Source: Egibacter sp. (lineage in GTDB: Bacteria > Actinomycetota > Nitriliruptoria > Euzebyales > Egibacteraceae). From it: 64,000 bases of DNA. The notes beneath the pieces were generated by a model. It ran no database searches, was not told the origin of the DNA, and saw only the letters and a program-made list of their open reading frames with translations. A program made the translations under genes and the position numbers. The stretch covers positions 1 through 64,000 of the forward strand of contig PWFH01000026.1 in the NCBI GenBank assembly GCA_003553795.1, read 5' to 3'. Shown here in pieces: positions 43,285-53,262 of this stretch; positions within the stretch are counted from its first letter, which is position 1; every line of letters begins with the position of its first letter.

Positions 43285-44513
43285 GCCCGCGCCAGGTCAC
43301 GATCCTCGGGTCCACCGGCTCGATCGGCACCCAGGCCCTCGAGGTCCTCGACTCCAACCCCGGGGCCTTCACCGTCACCGGGCTCGCCGCCGGTCGTGGC
43401 GTCGAGACCCTCGTCGCCCAGGCCCGGGCCACCGGGGCCGGGCGCGTCGCCCTCGCCGACGCCGGGGCCGCCGCCCTCGCCCGCGAGGCGCTCGGGCCGG
43501 GCGTCGAGGTGCTCGAGGGCACCGCCGGCGTCGCCGAGCTCGCCGCCGCGCCCGCCGACCTCGTCCTCAACGGCATCACCGGCGCGGCCGGGCTCCGCTC
43601 CACCCTCGCCGCGCTCGAGGCGGGCACGCCGGTCGCGCTCGCGAACAAGGAGTCGCTCATCGTCGGCGGCGACCTCGTCCTCGCCGCCGCGGCGCGCGCC
43701 GCCGACCGCCACGGCGCGCACCCGCTCGGGGCGCGCACCCCCGGCGGGGCGCCGCCACCGCTCGGCGGTCTGCGGCACGGCTGGCTGCTGCCGGTGGACT
43801 CCGAGCACTCCGCGCTCGCGCAGGTGCTGCGCGGCACCGACCCCGACGAGGTCACCCGGCTCCTCGTCACCGCCTCGGGTGGGCCGTTCCGCGGCCGGCG
43901 GCGCGACGAGCTCGCGGGCGTGCGCGCCGCCGACGCGCTCGCCCACCCCACGTGGGACATGGGCGCGGTCATCACCGTGAACTCCGCGACCCTGGCGAAC
44001 AAGGGCCTCGAGGTCATCGAGGCGCACCTGCTCTTCGGCGTGGCCTACGACGCCATCGAGGTCGTCGTGCACCCCCAGTCGTTCGTCCACAGCATGGTCG
44101 AGCTCTGCGACGGCGCGACGATCGCGAAGCTCTCCCCGCCGGACATGCGCCTGCCGATCCAGCTCGCGCTCGGTCATCCCGCGCGCCTGCCCCACGCGCC
44201 CGCGGTCACCGACTGGGGGGTGCCGCTCGACCTGCGCTTCGAGCCGGTCGACCGCCGGACCTTCCCGATGCTCGACCTCGCCGAGGCCGCGGGCAGGGCC
44301 GGGGGCACCGCCCCGGCGGTCTACAACGCCGCGAACGAGGAGGCCGTGGGCGCGCTGCTCGCCGACGAGCTCGACGTCCTCGGCATCGACGCCGTCGTCG
44401 CGGCAGTCTTGGAGGAGCACGAGCCGGCGCCGGCAGCGGACCTCGAGACCGTTCTCGCCGCCGACCGCTGGGCCCGGCAGCGAGCCCGGTCGCGGCTGTC
44501 CACGGAGAGGTAG
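43281..44513 (+). CDS. dxr: 1-deoxy-D-xylulose 5-phosphate reductoisomerase
   Basis: Dxr (IspC) makes MEP in the non-mevalonate isoprenoid pathway. The 410-residue protein shows GSTGSIG (NADPH), LANKESLIVGG, the metal motif PVDSEHSAL, SGGPFRG, HPTWDMG and VVHPQSFVHSMVE. Compared with mycobacterial Dxr there is an insertion of about 28 residues, rich in Gly, Pro, His and Arg, just before PVDSEHSAL (about 43691-43780). It is followed by rseP and ispG, so the isoprenoid genes flank the protease. Confidence 0.95.
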   Translation: MSPRQVTILGSTGSIGTQALEVLDSNPGAFTVTGLAAGRGVETLVAQARATGAGRVALADAGAAALAREALGPGVEVLEGTAGVAELAAAPADLVLNGITGAAGLRSTLAALEAGTPVALANKESLIVGGDLVLAAAARAADRHGAHPLGARTPGGAPPPLGGLRHGWLLPVDSEHSALAQVLRGTDPDEVTRLLVTASGGPFRGRRRDELAGVRAADALAHPTWDMGAVITVNSATLANKGLEVIEAHLLFGVAYDAIEVVVHPQSFVHSMVELCDGATIAKLSPPDMRLPIQLALGHPARLPHAPAVTDWGVPLDLRFEPVDRRTFPMLDLAEAAGRAGGTAPAVYNAANEEAVGALLADELDVLGIDAVVAAVLEEHEPAPAADLETVLAADRWARQRARSRLSTER

Positions 44514-44516
44514 ACG

Positions 44517-45680
44517 ATGGCGATCGCCCTGTTCTTCGGCGTTCTCGTCCTCTCGATCGTCATCCACGAGGCCGGGCACTTCTGGACCGCCCGTCGCTTC
44601 GGGATGAAGGCCGAGCGCTTCTTCATCGGCTTCGGCCCGACGCTGTGGTCGACCCAGCGCGGCGAGACCGAGGTCGGCCTCAAGGCCATCCCCGCCGGGG
44701 GGTTCGTGAAGATCGCGGGGATGAGCCGCTCCGAGCCCGTCGATCCCGTCGACGAGCCCAGGGCCTTCTACAACCAGCCGCCCCACCAGCGTGCGATCGT
44801 CCTCGTCGCCGGGGTGGTGACGCACTTCATCCTCGCCGCGCTGCTCATCTGGGGCGGGCTGACCTTCTCCGAGCTGCCGCGCTTCGACGGGATGCAGCCG
44901 GTCGTGGGCGCCGCGGTCGGCAGCGTCGAGGAGGGCACCGCCGCGGAGGCCGCGGGCCTCCAGCCCGGCGACGAGCTCCTCACCATCGCCGGCGACGACG
45001 CCACCGACCCCGAGGCGGCGGTCGAGGCGATCGCCTCCCGCCCCGGCGAGACGATCGAGGTCGCGGTGCTGCGCGACGGCGAGGAGGAGGTCCTCAGCGC
45101 GACGCTGCCAGAGACCGACCCCGACGGCGAGGAGCGCGGGTTCCTCGGGGTGGCCATCGCGGGCCTGCCGCAGTTCGTGTCCTACGGCCCCGGCGAGGCG
45201 GTCGTCGCGACGTTCGTCGGCGACGCCTCGATCTTCGCCCAGGCCAACGCCTTCATCCGTGGCCTCGGCCAGGCGCTGAGCCCCGAGTCGCTGAGCGCGT
45301 GGCTCGCGCAGGCCGACGGCGAGACGCCGCGCAGCGACGCTGGGCCGATCAGCGTCGTCGGCATCGGCCAGGCCGTCGGGGCGCTCGGCAGCGCCGACGC
45401 CTGGTCGGGCGTGCTGCTGCTCATGATCCAGATCCAGATCGTCATCGGCTTCCTCAACATCATCCCGCTGCCGCCCTTCGACGGCGGCCACCTCGCCCAG
45501 CTCGCGATCGAATCGACGGTCAACGGGGTGCGCCGCCTGCTCGGCAAGACCCCCGACTGGGAGCTCTCCCCGGCCGTGGTCACCCCGCTCGCGCTCGCGG
45601 TGCTGCTGCTCGTCGTCGGCTTCGCGGCCACGGCGATCTACATCGACATCGTCAACCCCGTCTCCGGGCTCTTCGAGTAG
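44517..45680 (+). CDS. rseP: Site-2 protease RseP/Rip1 (M50)
   Basis: Intramembrane zinc protease that cleaves anti-sigma factors. The 387-residue protein has HEAGH in the first helix (IVIHEAGHFWTARRFGM), one PDZ domain (about 130-215), and the second zinc motif in NIIPLPPFDGGHL. Four helices are predicted. ATG follows dxr by 3 nt, with GGAGAGG 7 nt upstream. The dxr-rseP-ispG order matches mycobacteria. Confidence 0.95.
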   Translation: MAIALFFGVLVLSIVIHEAGHFWTARRFGMKAERFFIGFGPTLWSTQRGETEVGLKAIPAGGFVKIAGMSRSEPVDPVDEPRAFYNQPPHQRAIVLVAGVVTHFILAALLIWGGLTFSELPRFDGMQPVVGAAVGSVEEGTAAEAAGLQPGDELLTIAGDDATDPEAAVEAIASRPGETIEVAVLRDGEEEVLSATLPETDPDGEERGFLGVAIAGLPQFVSYGPGEAVVATFVGDASIFAQANAFIRGLGQALSPESLSAWLAQADGETPRSDAGPISVVGIGQAVGALGSADAWSGVLLLMIQIQIVIGFLNIIPLPPFDGGHLAQLAIESTVNGVRRLLGKTPDWELSPAVVTPLALAVLLLVVGFAATAIYIDIVNPVSGLFE

Positions 45681-45688
45681 CGCGCGGC

Positions 45689-45702
45689 GGCGCCCGGGCG
45701 CC
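45689..45702. terminator. GC palindrome after rseP
   Basis: GGCGCCCGGGCGCC, a 14-nt perfect palindrome 9 nt after the rseP stop; no U-run. Weak candidate terminator. Confidence 0.3.
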
Positions 45703-45775
45703 ACGTTCAGCGCGGCTTCGCCCGCGAGGCTTGCCTCACCCGGGCGCAAGGGGCGTGAGGGCCGGCCTCGGGCGG

Positions 45776-45781
45776 TACGCT
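45776..45781 (+). promoter_or_regulatory. ispG: Putative -10 box of ispG
   Basis: TACGCT, 61 nt before the ispG start. Confidence 0.35.
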
Positions 45782-45842
45782 GGCCCTTGCGGACGCGCCG
45801 CACCGCCCGCCGCACCGTCACCGACCGGGAGGCCCTGACATC

Positions 45843-47012
45843 GTGGGCACGACCTTGCCGCTCATCAACCAACCGGCCCCTGACCCCGCGCTGCCCGCCC
45901 ATCACCAGCCACCGCTGCGCCGGCCCACGCGGGCGCTGCACGTCGGCGACGTGCCGGTTGGCGGGGGTGCGCCGATCAGCGTGCAGTCGATGACGACGAC
46001 GCCGACCCACGACGTCAACGCCACGCTGCAGCAGATCGCCGCCCTGCAGGCCGCCGGCGTCGACATCGTGCGCGTCGCGGTCCCGCGCAACGAGGACGCC
46101 GACGCCCTGGCGACGATTGCCGAGAAGTCCCCGGTGCCGATCATCGCCGACATCCACTTCCAGTGGAAGTACGCGCTCGCCGCGATCGAGGCCGGCTGCG
46201 CGGGGGTGCGCATCAACCCGGGCAACATCCGCAAGCACGAGAAGGTGCGGGTCATCGGCGACGCGGCCAAGGAGCGCGGCATCCCCATCCGCATCGGCGT
46301 CAACGGAGGCTCGCTCGAGGACGTCGTGCTCGAGCGCCACGGCGGGGTGACCCCCGAGGCGCTCGTCGAGAGCGCCCTCGACGAGGCGCGCCTGCTCGAG
46401 GACGTCGACTTCCACGACACGAAGATCTCGGTGAAGCACTCCGACCCCTGGGTGATGATCCAGACCTACCGCCTGCTCGCCGAGCGCTGCGACTACCCGC
46501 TCCACCTCGGCGTGACCGAGGCCGGCCCGCCCAAGACCGGCAACATCAAGTCCGCGATCGGCATCGGCACGCTGCTCGCCGAGGGCATCGGCGACACGAT
46601 CCGCGTCTCGCTCTCCGCCGACCCCGTCGAGGAGGTCAAGGCCGGGATCGCCATCCTCGAGTCGCTGCACCTGCGCGAGCGCGGGCTCGACGTCGTGGCC
46701 TGCCCGTCGTGCGCGCGCGCCGAGGTCGACGTCTACACCCTCGCCGAGCGCGTCCAGGAGGGCCTCGACGGCCTCGACGTGCCGCTGCGCGTCGCGGTCA
46801 TGGGCTGCATCGTCAACGGCCCCGGTGAGGCCCGGGAGGCCGACATCGGCGTGGCCGCCGGCAAGGGCAAGGGCCAGATCATCAAGCAGGGCGAGGTCCT
46901 CTTCACCGTCGCCGAGGAGGACATCGTCGAGACGCTCGTGCACTTCGCCCACGAGATGGCCGACGACCTGCGGGGTGAGCGCGGCGAGGGCGCCCCCTCG
47001 GTCGTGGCCTGA
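45843..47012 (+). CDS. ispG: 4-hydroxy-3-methylbut-2-enyl diphosphate synthase
   Basis: IspG (GcpE) converts MEcPP to HMBPP in isoprenoid synthesis with a 4Fe-4S cluster. The 389-residue protein has the TIM barrel ([46 protein letters not shown]) and the cluster cysteines in [10 protein letters not shown] and [14 protein letters not shown] start with GGGAGG 11 nt upstream. The inositol-phosphatase gene starts 1 nt after its stop. Confidence 0.96.
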   Translation: MGTTLPLINQPAPDPALPAHHQPPLRRPTRALHVGDVPVGGGAPISVQSMTTTPTHDVNATLQQIAALQAAGVDIVRVAVPRNEDADALATIAEKSPVPIIADIHFQWKYALAAIEAGCAGVRINPGNIRKHEKVRVIGDAAKERGIPIRIGVNGGSLEDVVLERHGGVTPEALVESALDEARLLEDVDFHDTKISVKHSDPWVMIQTYRLLAERCDYPLHLGVTEAGPPKTGNIKSAIGIGTLLAEGIGDTIRVSLSADPVEEVKAGIAILESLHLRERGLDVVACPSCARAEVDVYTLAERVQEGLDGLDVPLRVAVMGCIVNGPGEAREADIGVAAGKGKGQIIKQGEVLFTVAEEDIVETLVHFAHEMADDLRGERGEGAPSVVA

Positions 47013-47013
47013 G

Positions 47014-47814
47014 GTGGCCGACGAGCTCGACCTCGCCGTCGCCGCCGCCCGCGAGGGTGGCGCCATCGCCCTCGACCACCGTCGGCGCGGCGTCCTCGCG
47101 GAGTGGAAGGGCGTCGGCGACGTCGTGACCGCCGCCGACCGCGCGGTGCAGGAGGCCGTCACGCGGGCCATCGGCGAGGCCTTCCCTGGCGATGCGATCG
47201 TCGGCGAGGAGGGCGGCCCGGCCCCCGACGAGGCGAGCCTGCGCGGGCAGCGCCGCTGGTACGTCGACCCGATCGACGGCACGACGAACTACCTCAAGGG
47301 ACGGCACTGGTGGGGGGTGTCGATCGCCTTCGCCGACGTCGACGACCGGCTCGCCGCCGGTGCCGTCCACGTCCCCGTGCTCGGCGAGACCTACGCCGCC
47401 CGGCGCGGTGGCGGCGCGCAGCGCGACGGTGAGCCGATCCGCGCCTCGTCGGTGACCGACCTCGCCGAGGCGCTCTGCAGCTCCGGCTTCCCCGGCGCGG
47501 CGTCGATGCGCGAGGCCAGCGAGGGCAACCTCGCGATCTGGCGGCGGGTGATGCGCCGGGCGCTGTCGGTGCGCGCGACCGGCGCGGTCGCGCCGGACTG
47601 GTGCTCGGTGGCCTGCGGGCAGGCCGATGGGGCGTGGACGCTCGGGGTGGGGCGCTGGGACATCGCCGCGGGCACGCTCATCGCCCGGGAGGCCGGCGCC
47701 CGGGTCACCGACCTCGACGGCGCGGACCTCGACGGGCCCGCCACGAGCGGCATCGCGGCGGCCCCCGGCGTGCACCCCGCGCTGCTCGCGCTCATCCACG
47801 GCGACGTGGAGTGA
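47014..47814 (+). CDS. Inositol monophosphatase family protein
   Basis: A Mg-dependent phosphatase of 266 residues. Metal motifs: VGEEGG (Glu), YVDPIDGTTNYLKG (Asp-Pro-Ile-Asp-Gly-Thr) and the C-terminal WDIAAGTLIAREAGARVTD. Substrates in the family include inositol 1-phosphate, histidinol phosphate and nucleotide phosphates; none can be chosen from sequence. GTG start coupled to ispG. Confidence 0.93.
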   Translation: MADELDLAVAAAREGGAIALDHRRRGVLAEWKGVGDVVTAADRAVQEAVTRAIGEAFPGDAIVGEEGGPAPDEASLRGQRRWYVDPIDGTTNYLKGRHWWGVSIAFADVDDRLAAGAVHVPVLGETYAARRGGGAQRDGEPIRASSVTDLAEALCSSGFPGAASMREASEGNLAIWRRVMRRALSVRATGAVAPDWCSVACGQADGAWTLGVGRWDIAAGTLIAREAGARVTDLDGADLDGPATSGIAAAPGVHPALLALIHGDVE

Positions 47815-47863
47815 GCCGACGATGGCGCGGTGACGCCCGCGCCTCGTAGCGCGCGATCGCCCA

Positions 47864-47892
47864 TTGCCGGGGGGATCCCGGCCTGCTACGTT
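47864..47892 (+). promoter_or_regulatory. rimP: Promoter of the rimP-nusA-infB operon
   Basis: TTGCCG (47864-47869), 17-nt spacer, TACGTT (47887-47892). Leader of about 160 nt to rimP. Confidence 0.55.
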
Positions 47893-48001
47893 CAGGCGTT
47901 GGACGGCCGAGCCGGGAGGCTCCGCCAGGCTGCGCGCGCGACGCCCGAGGCCGACGGCCCGCCGACGCGAAGCAGTCACGAGAACCGATGGTCGGTCTGA
48001 C

Positions 48002-48025
48002 AGTGGGCGTCGACGCCCACTTTTT
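48002..48025 (+). terminator. rimP: Intrinsic-terminator-like attenuator in the rimP leader
   Basis: AGTGGGCG (48002-48009), TCGA, CGCCCACT (48014-48021), with TTTTT at 48021-48025. An upstream stem ACCGA/TCGGT (47984-47988/47992-47996) ends 5 nt earlier. This is the only clear hairpin plus U-run in the window. It lies inside the transcript, 37 nt before rimP, so it probably acts as an attenuator. Confidence 0.65.
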
Positions 48026-48061
48026 CGTTCCGTCGCCGAGAAGCCTGGGAGGTGCGCTGCC

Positions 48062-48514
48062 GTGGACGACCTCGAGGAGCGCATCCGCGCGCTCGCGGAG
48101 CCGCTCGCCGACCGGGCCGACGTCGACCTCGTCGCCGTCGACGTCCGGGGCACCGGCCCCCGCCAGCTCGTCCGGGTGATGATCGACCGCAAGGGCGGCG
48201 TGACGGTCGAGGAGTGCCGGGACCTCAGCGGCGCCCTCTCCGAGGCGCTCGACGCCGCCGACCCCATCCCGCAGCGCTACGCCCTCGAGGTCACCTCCCC
48301 CGGGGTCGACCATCCGCTCGAGGGCCAGCGCGCCTTCGACCGGGTCGAGGGCCGGACGGTGCGCATCCACTGCCGGCGGGACGGCGAGCCGGCCGAGGTG
48401 CGGGGCACGGTCACCGCCGCCGAGCCCGACGCCGTCGTCGTCGACGTCGACGGCCGCGCGCAGCGCGTGCCCTACGACAGCATCGACAAGGCCGTCCAGA
48501 CCCTGCCCTGGTAG
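48062..48514 (+). CDS. rimP: Ribosome maturation factor RimP
   Basis: RimP binds 30S early and supports S9/S19 region assembly. The 150-residue protein shows the family core VRVMIDRKGGVTVEECRDLSGALSEALD and YALEVTSPGVDHPL, and the C-terminal Sm-like domain. GTG start with GGGAGG about 9 nt upstream. First gene of the nusA operon. Confidence 0.94.
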   Translation: MDDLEERIRALAEPLADRADVDLVAVDVRGTGPRQLVRVMIDRKGGVTVEECRDLSGALSEALDAADPIPQRYALEVTSPGVDHPLEGQRAFDRVEGRTVRIHCRRDGEPAEVRGTVTAAEPDAVVVDVDGRAQRVPYDSIDKAVQTLPW

Positions 48515-48535
48515 GGCGATCGAGGAGGCACGCGC

Positions 48536-49696
48536 GTGAGAGTCGAGATCGAGGCGCTGAGGTCGATCGAGCGAGAGAAGGGCATCGACTTCGAGACCGT
48601 CGTGTCCTCGCTCGAGGGCGCCCTCGCGAGCGCCTACAAGCGCGCCGGCGGGGAGGCCGAGGAGGCCCGCGTCGTCATCGACCGCGTCGACGGCACCGTG
48701 ACGGTCTACGCCCAGGAGCTCGACGACGACGGCAACGTCGTCGAGGAGTGGGAGGACCCCCCGCGCGACTTCGGCCGGATCGTGGCCCAGACCGCCAAGC
48801 AGGTGCTCATGCAGCGGCTGCGCGAGGCCGAGCGGGAGATGACCTACGGCGAGTACTCCGGCAAGGAGGGCGACCTCGTCAGCGGCACGGTGCAGATCCA
48901 CGACCGCAACCTCGTCGTGCTCGACCTCGGCAACGCCGAGGCGATCCTGCCCGCCGCCGAGCAGGTGCCCACCGAGGAGTACCGCCACGGGATGCGGCTG
49001 CGCGCCTACATCGTCGAGGTGCGGCGCTCGATCAAGGGCGTGCAGATCGTCTGCAGCCGCACCCACCCCTCCCTCGTCGAGGCGCTCTTCGCCCTCGAGG
49101 TGCCCGAGATCGCCGAGGGCATCGTCTCGATCCGCGGTCTCGCGCGCGAGGCGGGCCACCGCACGAAGATCGCCGTGGCCTCCTCCGACCCGGCCGTCGA
49201 CCCCGTCGGCGCCTGCGTCGGCGCCCGCGGCAGCCGCGTGCTCGGCATCGTCGAGGACCTCGGGGGCGAGAAGGTCGACATCATCCCCTACTCCTCCGAG
49301 CCCGCCGCCTACGTCGCCAACGCGCTGTCGCCGGCGAAGGTCAGCGAGGTGTACCTCTATCCGGAGGACGAGCCGCCGACCGCCCTGGTCATCGTGCCCG
49401 ACTACCAGCTCTCGCTGGCGATCGGGCGCGAGGGGCAGAACGCGAGGCTCGCTGCGCGGCTGACCGGCTGGCGCATCGACATCAAGAACGAGACGCAGTT
49501 CGCCGAGGAGCAGGCGGCGTTCCAGGCCGCCTACGAGCGCGGCGAGGTCGACGAGTTCGGCGCGCCGATCCCCGGCAAGGGCATCGACCTCGACGACGTC
49601 GCCGTCGCCCCGGCGGCGGTGGCCGACCCCGCCGCCGAGGTCGTCATCGCCGAGGAGTTCCGCGACGAGTCGCAGGAGAGGGGCCAAGAGGGGTAA
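48536..49696 (+). CDS. nusA: Transcription termination/antitermination factor NusA
   Basis: NusA binds RNA polymerase and nascent RNA and modulates pausing and termination. The 386-residue protein has the N-terminal polymerase-binding domain (1-125), an S1 domain (about 130-200: [21 protein letters not shown]), and two KH domains ([15 protein letters not shown]...[14 protein letters not shown] and [18 protein letters not shown]). An acidic tail follows. It may act on the attenuator upstream of rimP. It ends in TAA, unusual here. Confidence 0.96.
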   Translation: MRVEIEALRSIEREKGIDFETVVSSLEGALASAYKRAGGEAEEARVVIDRVDGTVTVYAQELDDDGNVVEEWEDPPRDFGRIVAQTAKQVLMQRLREAEREMTYGEYSGKEGDLVSGTVQIHDRNLVVLDLGNAEAILPAAEQVPTEEYRHGMRLRAYIVEVRRSIKGVQIVCSRTHPSLVEALFALEVPEIAEGIVSIRGLAREAGHRTKIAVASSDPAVDPVGACVGARGSRVLGIVEDLGGEKVDIIPYSSEPAAYVANALSPAKVSEVYLYPEDEPPTALVIVPDYQLSLAIGREGQNARLAARLTGWRIDIKNETQFAEEQAAFQAAYERGEVDEFGAPIPGKGIDLDDVAVAPAAVADPAAEVVIAEEFRDESQERGQEG

Positions 49697-49697
49697 G

Positions 49698-50021
49698 GTG
49701 GAGTCGCCAACCGGTCGAGCGACCGATCGCGTCGCGCATGCCCCCATCCGCACCTGCGTCGGCTGCCGCCGCCGCGCGGTGTCATCGCAGTTGCTTCGGG
49801 TGATCCTGCGCGACGGGTTCGCGGTCGTTGACCAGCAGCCCCGGTCACCGGGTCGTGGGGCCTACGTCTGTCGCGACGAGCGCTGCGCGCAGCGCGCGCT
49901 CCGCCACGACGGCGCGCCCCTGCGGCGCGCGCTGAGGGCCGACGCCGGCGTCGTCGTCGACGGCGAGGGGCTGCGTGCGCGAGCACGCCAGGCCCACCGC
50001 CGTGAGGGAGTGAGCACGTGA
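49698..50021 (+). CDS. ylxR: YlxR (DUF448) protein
   Basis: A 107-residue small basic protein of the nusA-infB operon. Family motif PIRTCVGCRRR near the start, then GRGAYVCRDERCAQRAL. It is thought to bind RNA; in B. subtilis YlxR is reported to affect transcription of many genes. GTG start just after nusA; end overlaps infB by GTGA. Confidence 0.92.
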   Translation: MESPTGRATDRVAHAPIRTCVGCRRRAVSSQLLRVILRDGFAVVDQQPRSPGRGAYVCRDERCAQRALRHDGAPLRRALRADAGVVVDGEGLRARARQAHRREGVST

Positions 50022-52900
50022 GCAAGGTCCGGATCTACGAGCTGGCCAAGGAGACGGGACTTCCGAACAAGGAAGTCATCCGACGCCTGGCCGAGCTCGG
50101 CGTGGAGGCGAAGTCGCACTCCTCGACCGTCGAGGCGCCTGACGCCAAGCGCTTCCGCGAGAGCCTCGGCAAGCTCGCCGAGGAGCGGCGCAAGGCCGAG
50201 GAGGAGCGGGCGCGCAAGGAGGCCGAGGCCTACGACCTCGCCGAGGTCGGCAAGCCCGCGAGCGGCGCGAAGGCCCGTCGCGTGCTGCCGCCGCACCTGC
50301 GCAAGCAGGCCGAGGAGGCCGAGCAGGGCGCCCAGCCGGCCGAGCCCGCGCGGCGCTTCCGCCCGGCGACCCAGCCCTACCGTCCCGGCGAGTCCGCGGG
50401 CGTGAGCGTCGGTGGCGACGAGACGCCCGTCGAGGCGCCGGCGCCCAGCGAGCCCGCCGAGGGCCCCGCGCAGGCGCCAGCCGCCGAGGGCCCTGCCCAG
50501 GCGCCAGCCGCCGAGCAGCGCCCCGCCGAGCAGCCCGCCGCCGAGGCGCCCGCTGCCGAGGCCGAGGCGCCGGCCGCCGAGGAGGTCGGGCAGGAGCCCG
50601 CCGAGCCGCGCACCGCCGCGGAGGCCGCGCGCGCCGGCGTGGTGCGACCCGCCGAGCAGCGCCGCGAGCCCGCGCCGACCCGCCCGGTCGAGGAGACCGT
50701 CGAGGCGCAGGGCAGCGAGGAGCCCGAGGGCGTGCCTGGCGTGCCCCGTCCGGGGACCCCACCGCGGCCCGGCCAGCCGACGCGCCCGCCGCGGCGCCAG
50801 CCCTCGCAGTCCGCCGCCACGGGCATGCCGGTCCAGCCCAAGCGCCGGGTCGAGACCAACCTGCCCCAGGAGGGCTCGGGTCGCCGGTCGATCCCGCCCC
50901 CCGTCAAGCCGGCGCCGACCCCGCAGCCCGGCGGCGCGCCGTCGCGCCCCAGCGAGCGTCCCGGCTCGGCGCCGTCGCGGCCCGCGCCCGGTGGCGGCCC
51001 GGGAGGTCCCGGCGGCCCGCCCGCAGGCGGCCGCCCAGGTCGGGGCAAGAAGGGCAAGAAGGGCAAGAAGCGTGAGCTCACCCCGCAGGAGCAGTTCGAG
51101 CAGGAGCAGCGCCCGGGCCGCAAGGCCGCCGGGCCGCTCAAGGCGCAGACCGACGGCCCCGTCGACGTCGTGCCGGGCGTGACGGTCTCCGAGCTCGCCA
51201 AGCAGATCGGCGTCAACCCCACCGACGTCGTGCGCGTGCTCTTCGGCCTCGGCGAGATGGTCACCGTCACCCAGACCCTCAGCCAGGACCTCGTCGAGCT
51301 CGTCGCCGCGGAGATGGACGCCGACGTGCGCTTCGTCACCCCCGAGGAGTTGGAGTTCGGCCCCGAGGAGGAGGACGACCCCGACAAGCTCGAGCCCCGG
51401 GCGCCGGTGGTCACCGTCATGGGTCACGTCGACCACGGCAAGACCAAGCTCCTCGACGCGATCCGCCAGACCGACGTCACCGCCGGCGAGGCCGGCGGGA
51501 TCACCCAGCACATCGGCGCCTACCAGGTGAGCAAGAACGACCGGGCGGTGACGTTCATCGACACCCCCGGCCACGAGGCCTTCACCCAGATGCGCGCCCG
51601 TGGTGCGTCGGTGACCGACGTCGCGATCCTCGTCGTCGCCGCCGACGACGGGGTCATGCCCCAGACCGTCGAGGCGATCAACCACATCAAGGCCGCCGAC
51701 GTGCCGATCATCGTCGCGGTGAACAAGGTCGACAAGCCCACCGCCGACCCCAACCGCGTGCGGACGATGCTCACCGAGCACGACCTCATCGCCGAGGAGT
51801 TCGGCGGCGAGACGACCATGGTCGACGTCTCGGCGATCACCCGTGACGGGCTCGACGACCTGCTCGAGATGGTCCTGCTGCAGGCCGACATCGTCGAGCT
51901 CAAGGCCAACCCCGACCGCAAGGCGGCGGGGGCGGTCATCGAGGCCCACCTCGACCGCGGTCGCGGTGCGGTGGCCACGGTGCTCGTGCAGGCCGGCACG
52001 CTGAGGATCGGCGACGCGCTCGTCGCCGGGCGCGCCGACTGCAAGGTCCGGGCGATGTTCGACGCCGACGGCAACCACGTCCGCGAGGCGACCCCCTCGC
52101 AGCCGGTGCAGGTCCTCGGCTGGAACGATGTGCCCGACGCCGGCGACGAGTTCCGCGTCGTCGCCGACGAGCGCACCGCCCGCGAGATCGCCGGCAACCG
52201 CCAGTCGCGGATGCGGCGCATGGAGCTCGCCGAGCAGCGCACGTCGCTCTCGCTCGAGGAGCTCTCCGGGGCGATCGCCGAGGGCGACCTGCAGACGCTC
52301 AACCTCATCGTCAAGGGCGACGTCGCCGGCTCGACCGAGGCGCTCGCCGACGCGGTGAACAAGCTCGAGCTGCCCGAGGTCAAGATCCGCATCGTCCACA
52401 AGGGCGTCGGCGCGGTCAACGAGTCCGACGTCGGCCTCGCCGAGACCTCCGGGGCGATCATCATCGCCTTCAACGTCCGGCCCGACGCCAACGCCCGCAA
52501 CGCCATCGAGGAGTCCGGCGTCGACCTGCGCCAATACTCGGTCATCTACCAGGCGGTGGAGGACATCGAGCGGGCCGTCAAGGGCATGCTCGCGCCGGAG
52601 TACGAGGAGGTCACCCTCGGCCGCGCCGAGGTGCGCGAGGTCTTCAAGGTCCCGCGTGCCGGCTACGTCTTCGGCTGCTACGTCACCGAGGGCAGCCTGC
52701 GGCGCAACGCCCAGGTGCGGGTCATCCGCGACGGCGTCGTCGTCGGCTCCGACAAGGTCGACTCCCTCAAGCGCTTCAAGGACGACGTCACCGAGGTCGC
52801 GACGAGCTATGAGTGCGGCGTCGGCCTCGACAAGTTCCAGGACGTCAAGGTCGGCGACGAGCTCGAGGCCTACGAGCGGCGCGAGGTCGCCCGCGTCTGA
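50018..52900 (+). CDS. infB: Translation initiation factor IF-2
   Basis: IF2 GTPase positions initiator tRNA. The 960-residue protein begins with the IF2N domain ([25 protein letters not shown]). A disordered linker follows (about 60-370), rich in Ala/Glu/Pro then Pro/Gly/Arg, including a near-exact 24-bp duplication (EGPAQAPA repeated). The second IF2N, GTPase G1 ([14 protein letters not shown]), [14 protein letters not shown] and domains II-IV come next. GTG start. Confidence 0.97.
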   Translation: MSKVRIYELAKETGLPNKEVIRRLAELGVEAKSHSSTVEAPDAKRFRESLGKLAEERRKAEEERARKEAEAYDLAEVGKPASGAKARRVLPPHLRKQAEEAEQGAQPAEPARRFRPATQPYRPGESAGVSVGGDETPVEAPAPSEPAEGPAQAPAAEGPAQAPAAEQRPAEQPAAEAPAAEAEAPAAEEVGQEPAEPRTAAEAARAGVVRPAEQRREPAPTRPVEETVEAQGSEEPEGVPGVPRPGTPPRPGQPTRPPRRQPSQSAATGMPVQPKRRVETNLPQEGSGRRSIPPPVKPAPTPQPGGAPSRPSERPGSAPSRPAPGGGPGGPGGPPAGGRPGRGKKGKKGKKRELTPQEQFEQEQRPGRKAAGPLKAQTDGPVDVVPGVTVSELAKQIGVNPTDVVRVLFGLGEMVTVTQTLSQDLVELVAAEMDADVRFVTPEELEFGPEEEDDPDKLEPRAPVVTVMGHVDHGKTKLLDAIRQTDVTAGEAGGITQHIGAYQVSKNDRAVTFIDTPGHEAFTQMRARGASVTDVAILVVAADDGVMPQTVEAINHIKAADVPIIVAVNKVDKPTADPNRVRTMLTEHDLIAEEFGGETTMVDVSAITRDGLDDLLEMVLLQADIVELKANPDRKAAGAVIEAHLDRGRGAVATVLVQAGTLRIGDALVAGRADCKVRAMFDADGNHVREATPSQPVQVLGWNDVPDAGDEFRVVADERTAREIAGNRQSRMRRMELAEQRTSLSLEELSGAIAEGDLQTLNLIVKGDVAGSTEALADAVNKLELPEVKIRIVHKGVGAVNESDVGLAETSGAIIIAFNVRPDANARNAIEESGVDLRQYSVIYQAVEDIERAVKGMLAPEYEEVTLGRAEVREVFKVPRAGYVFGCYVTEGSLRRNAQVRVIRDGVVVGSDKVDSLKRFKDDVTEVATSYECGVGLDKFQDVKVGDELEAYERREVARV

Positions 52901-52938
52901 GGCCTCGGCGGCCCGCCCGCCTGGCACAGGAGGTCGCG

Positions 52939-53262
52939 ATGATCGCCGCGCTCGTCGTCCTCGAGCTGCACCTGCCCGGTGCGGCGTCGCTGAAGGACAA
53001 GCGCGGCCCGGTGCGCTCGCTGTCCGCGGCGCTGCGCAACGACCTCAAGGTGTCGGTGGCCGAGGTCGGCCACCACGACCTCTGGCAGCGCGCCCGTCTC
53101 GGCGTCGCGATCGCCGCGAGCTCGGAGACCGGCGCGCGGCGGGTCGCCCAGGACGTCGAGGAGCGCTGCGACCGCGACCCGCGCGTCGAGGTGCTCGCCG
53201 TGCACGTCGAGGTCGTCGAGAGCGAGGAGGATGGGGCATGGGATCGCGCATGGCGCGAGTGA
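52939..53262 (+). CDS. YlxP-like DUF503 protein
   Basis: A 107-residue DUF503 protein (VLELHLPGAASLKDKRGPVRSL...VSVAEVGHHDLWQRARLGVAI). It lies between infB and rbfA as in many Gram-positive genomes; a B. subtilis homologue (YlxP) has been linked to ribosome biogenesis. ATG with AGGAGG at 5-nt spacing. Overlaps rbfA by 25 nt. Confidence 0.92.
   Translation: MIAALVVLELHLPGAASLKDKRGPVRSLSAALRNDLKVSVAEVGHHDLWQRARLGVAIAASSETGARRVAQDVEERCDRDPRVEVLAVHVEVVESEEDGAWDRAWRE

Noticed and set aside
43209-47282. Minus-strand open frame of 1357 codons
   Set aside because: Antisense to dxr, rseP, ispG and the inositol-phosphatase gene; no domain, no ribosome-binding site, composition typical of a mirrored frame.
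47988-48179. Leader peptide frame starting in the rimP leader (MVGLTVGVDAHFFVPS)
   Set aside because: No Shine-Dalgarno sequence before the ATG and no run of regulatory codons; it overlaps rimP out of frame. The hairpin with U-run is kept as the feature instead.
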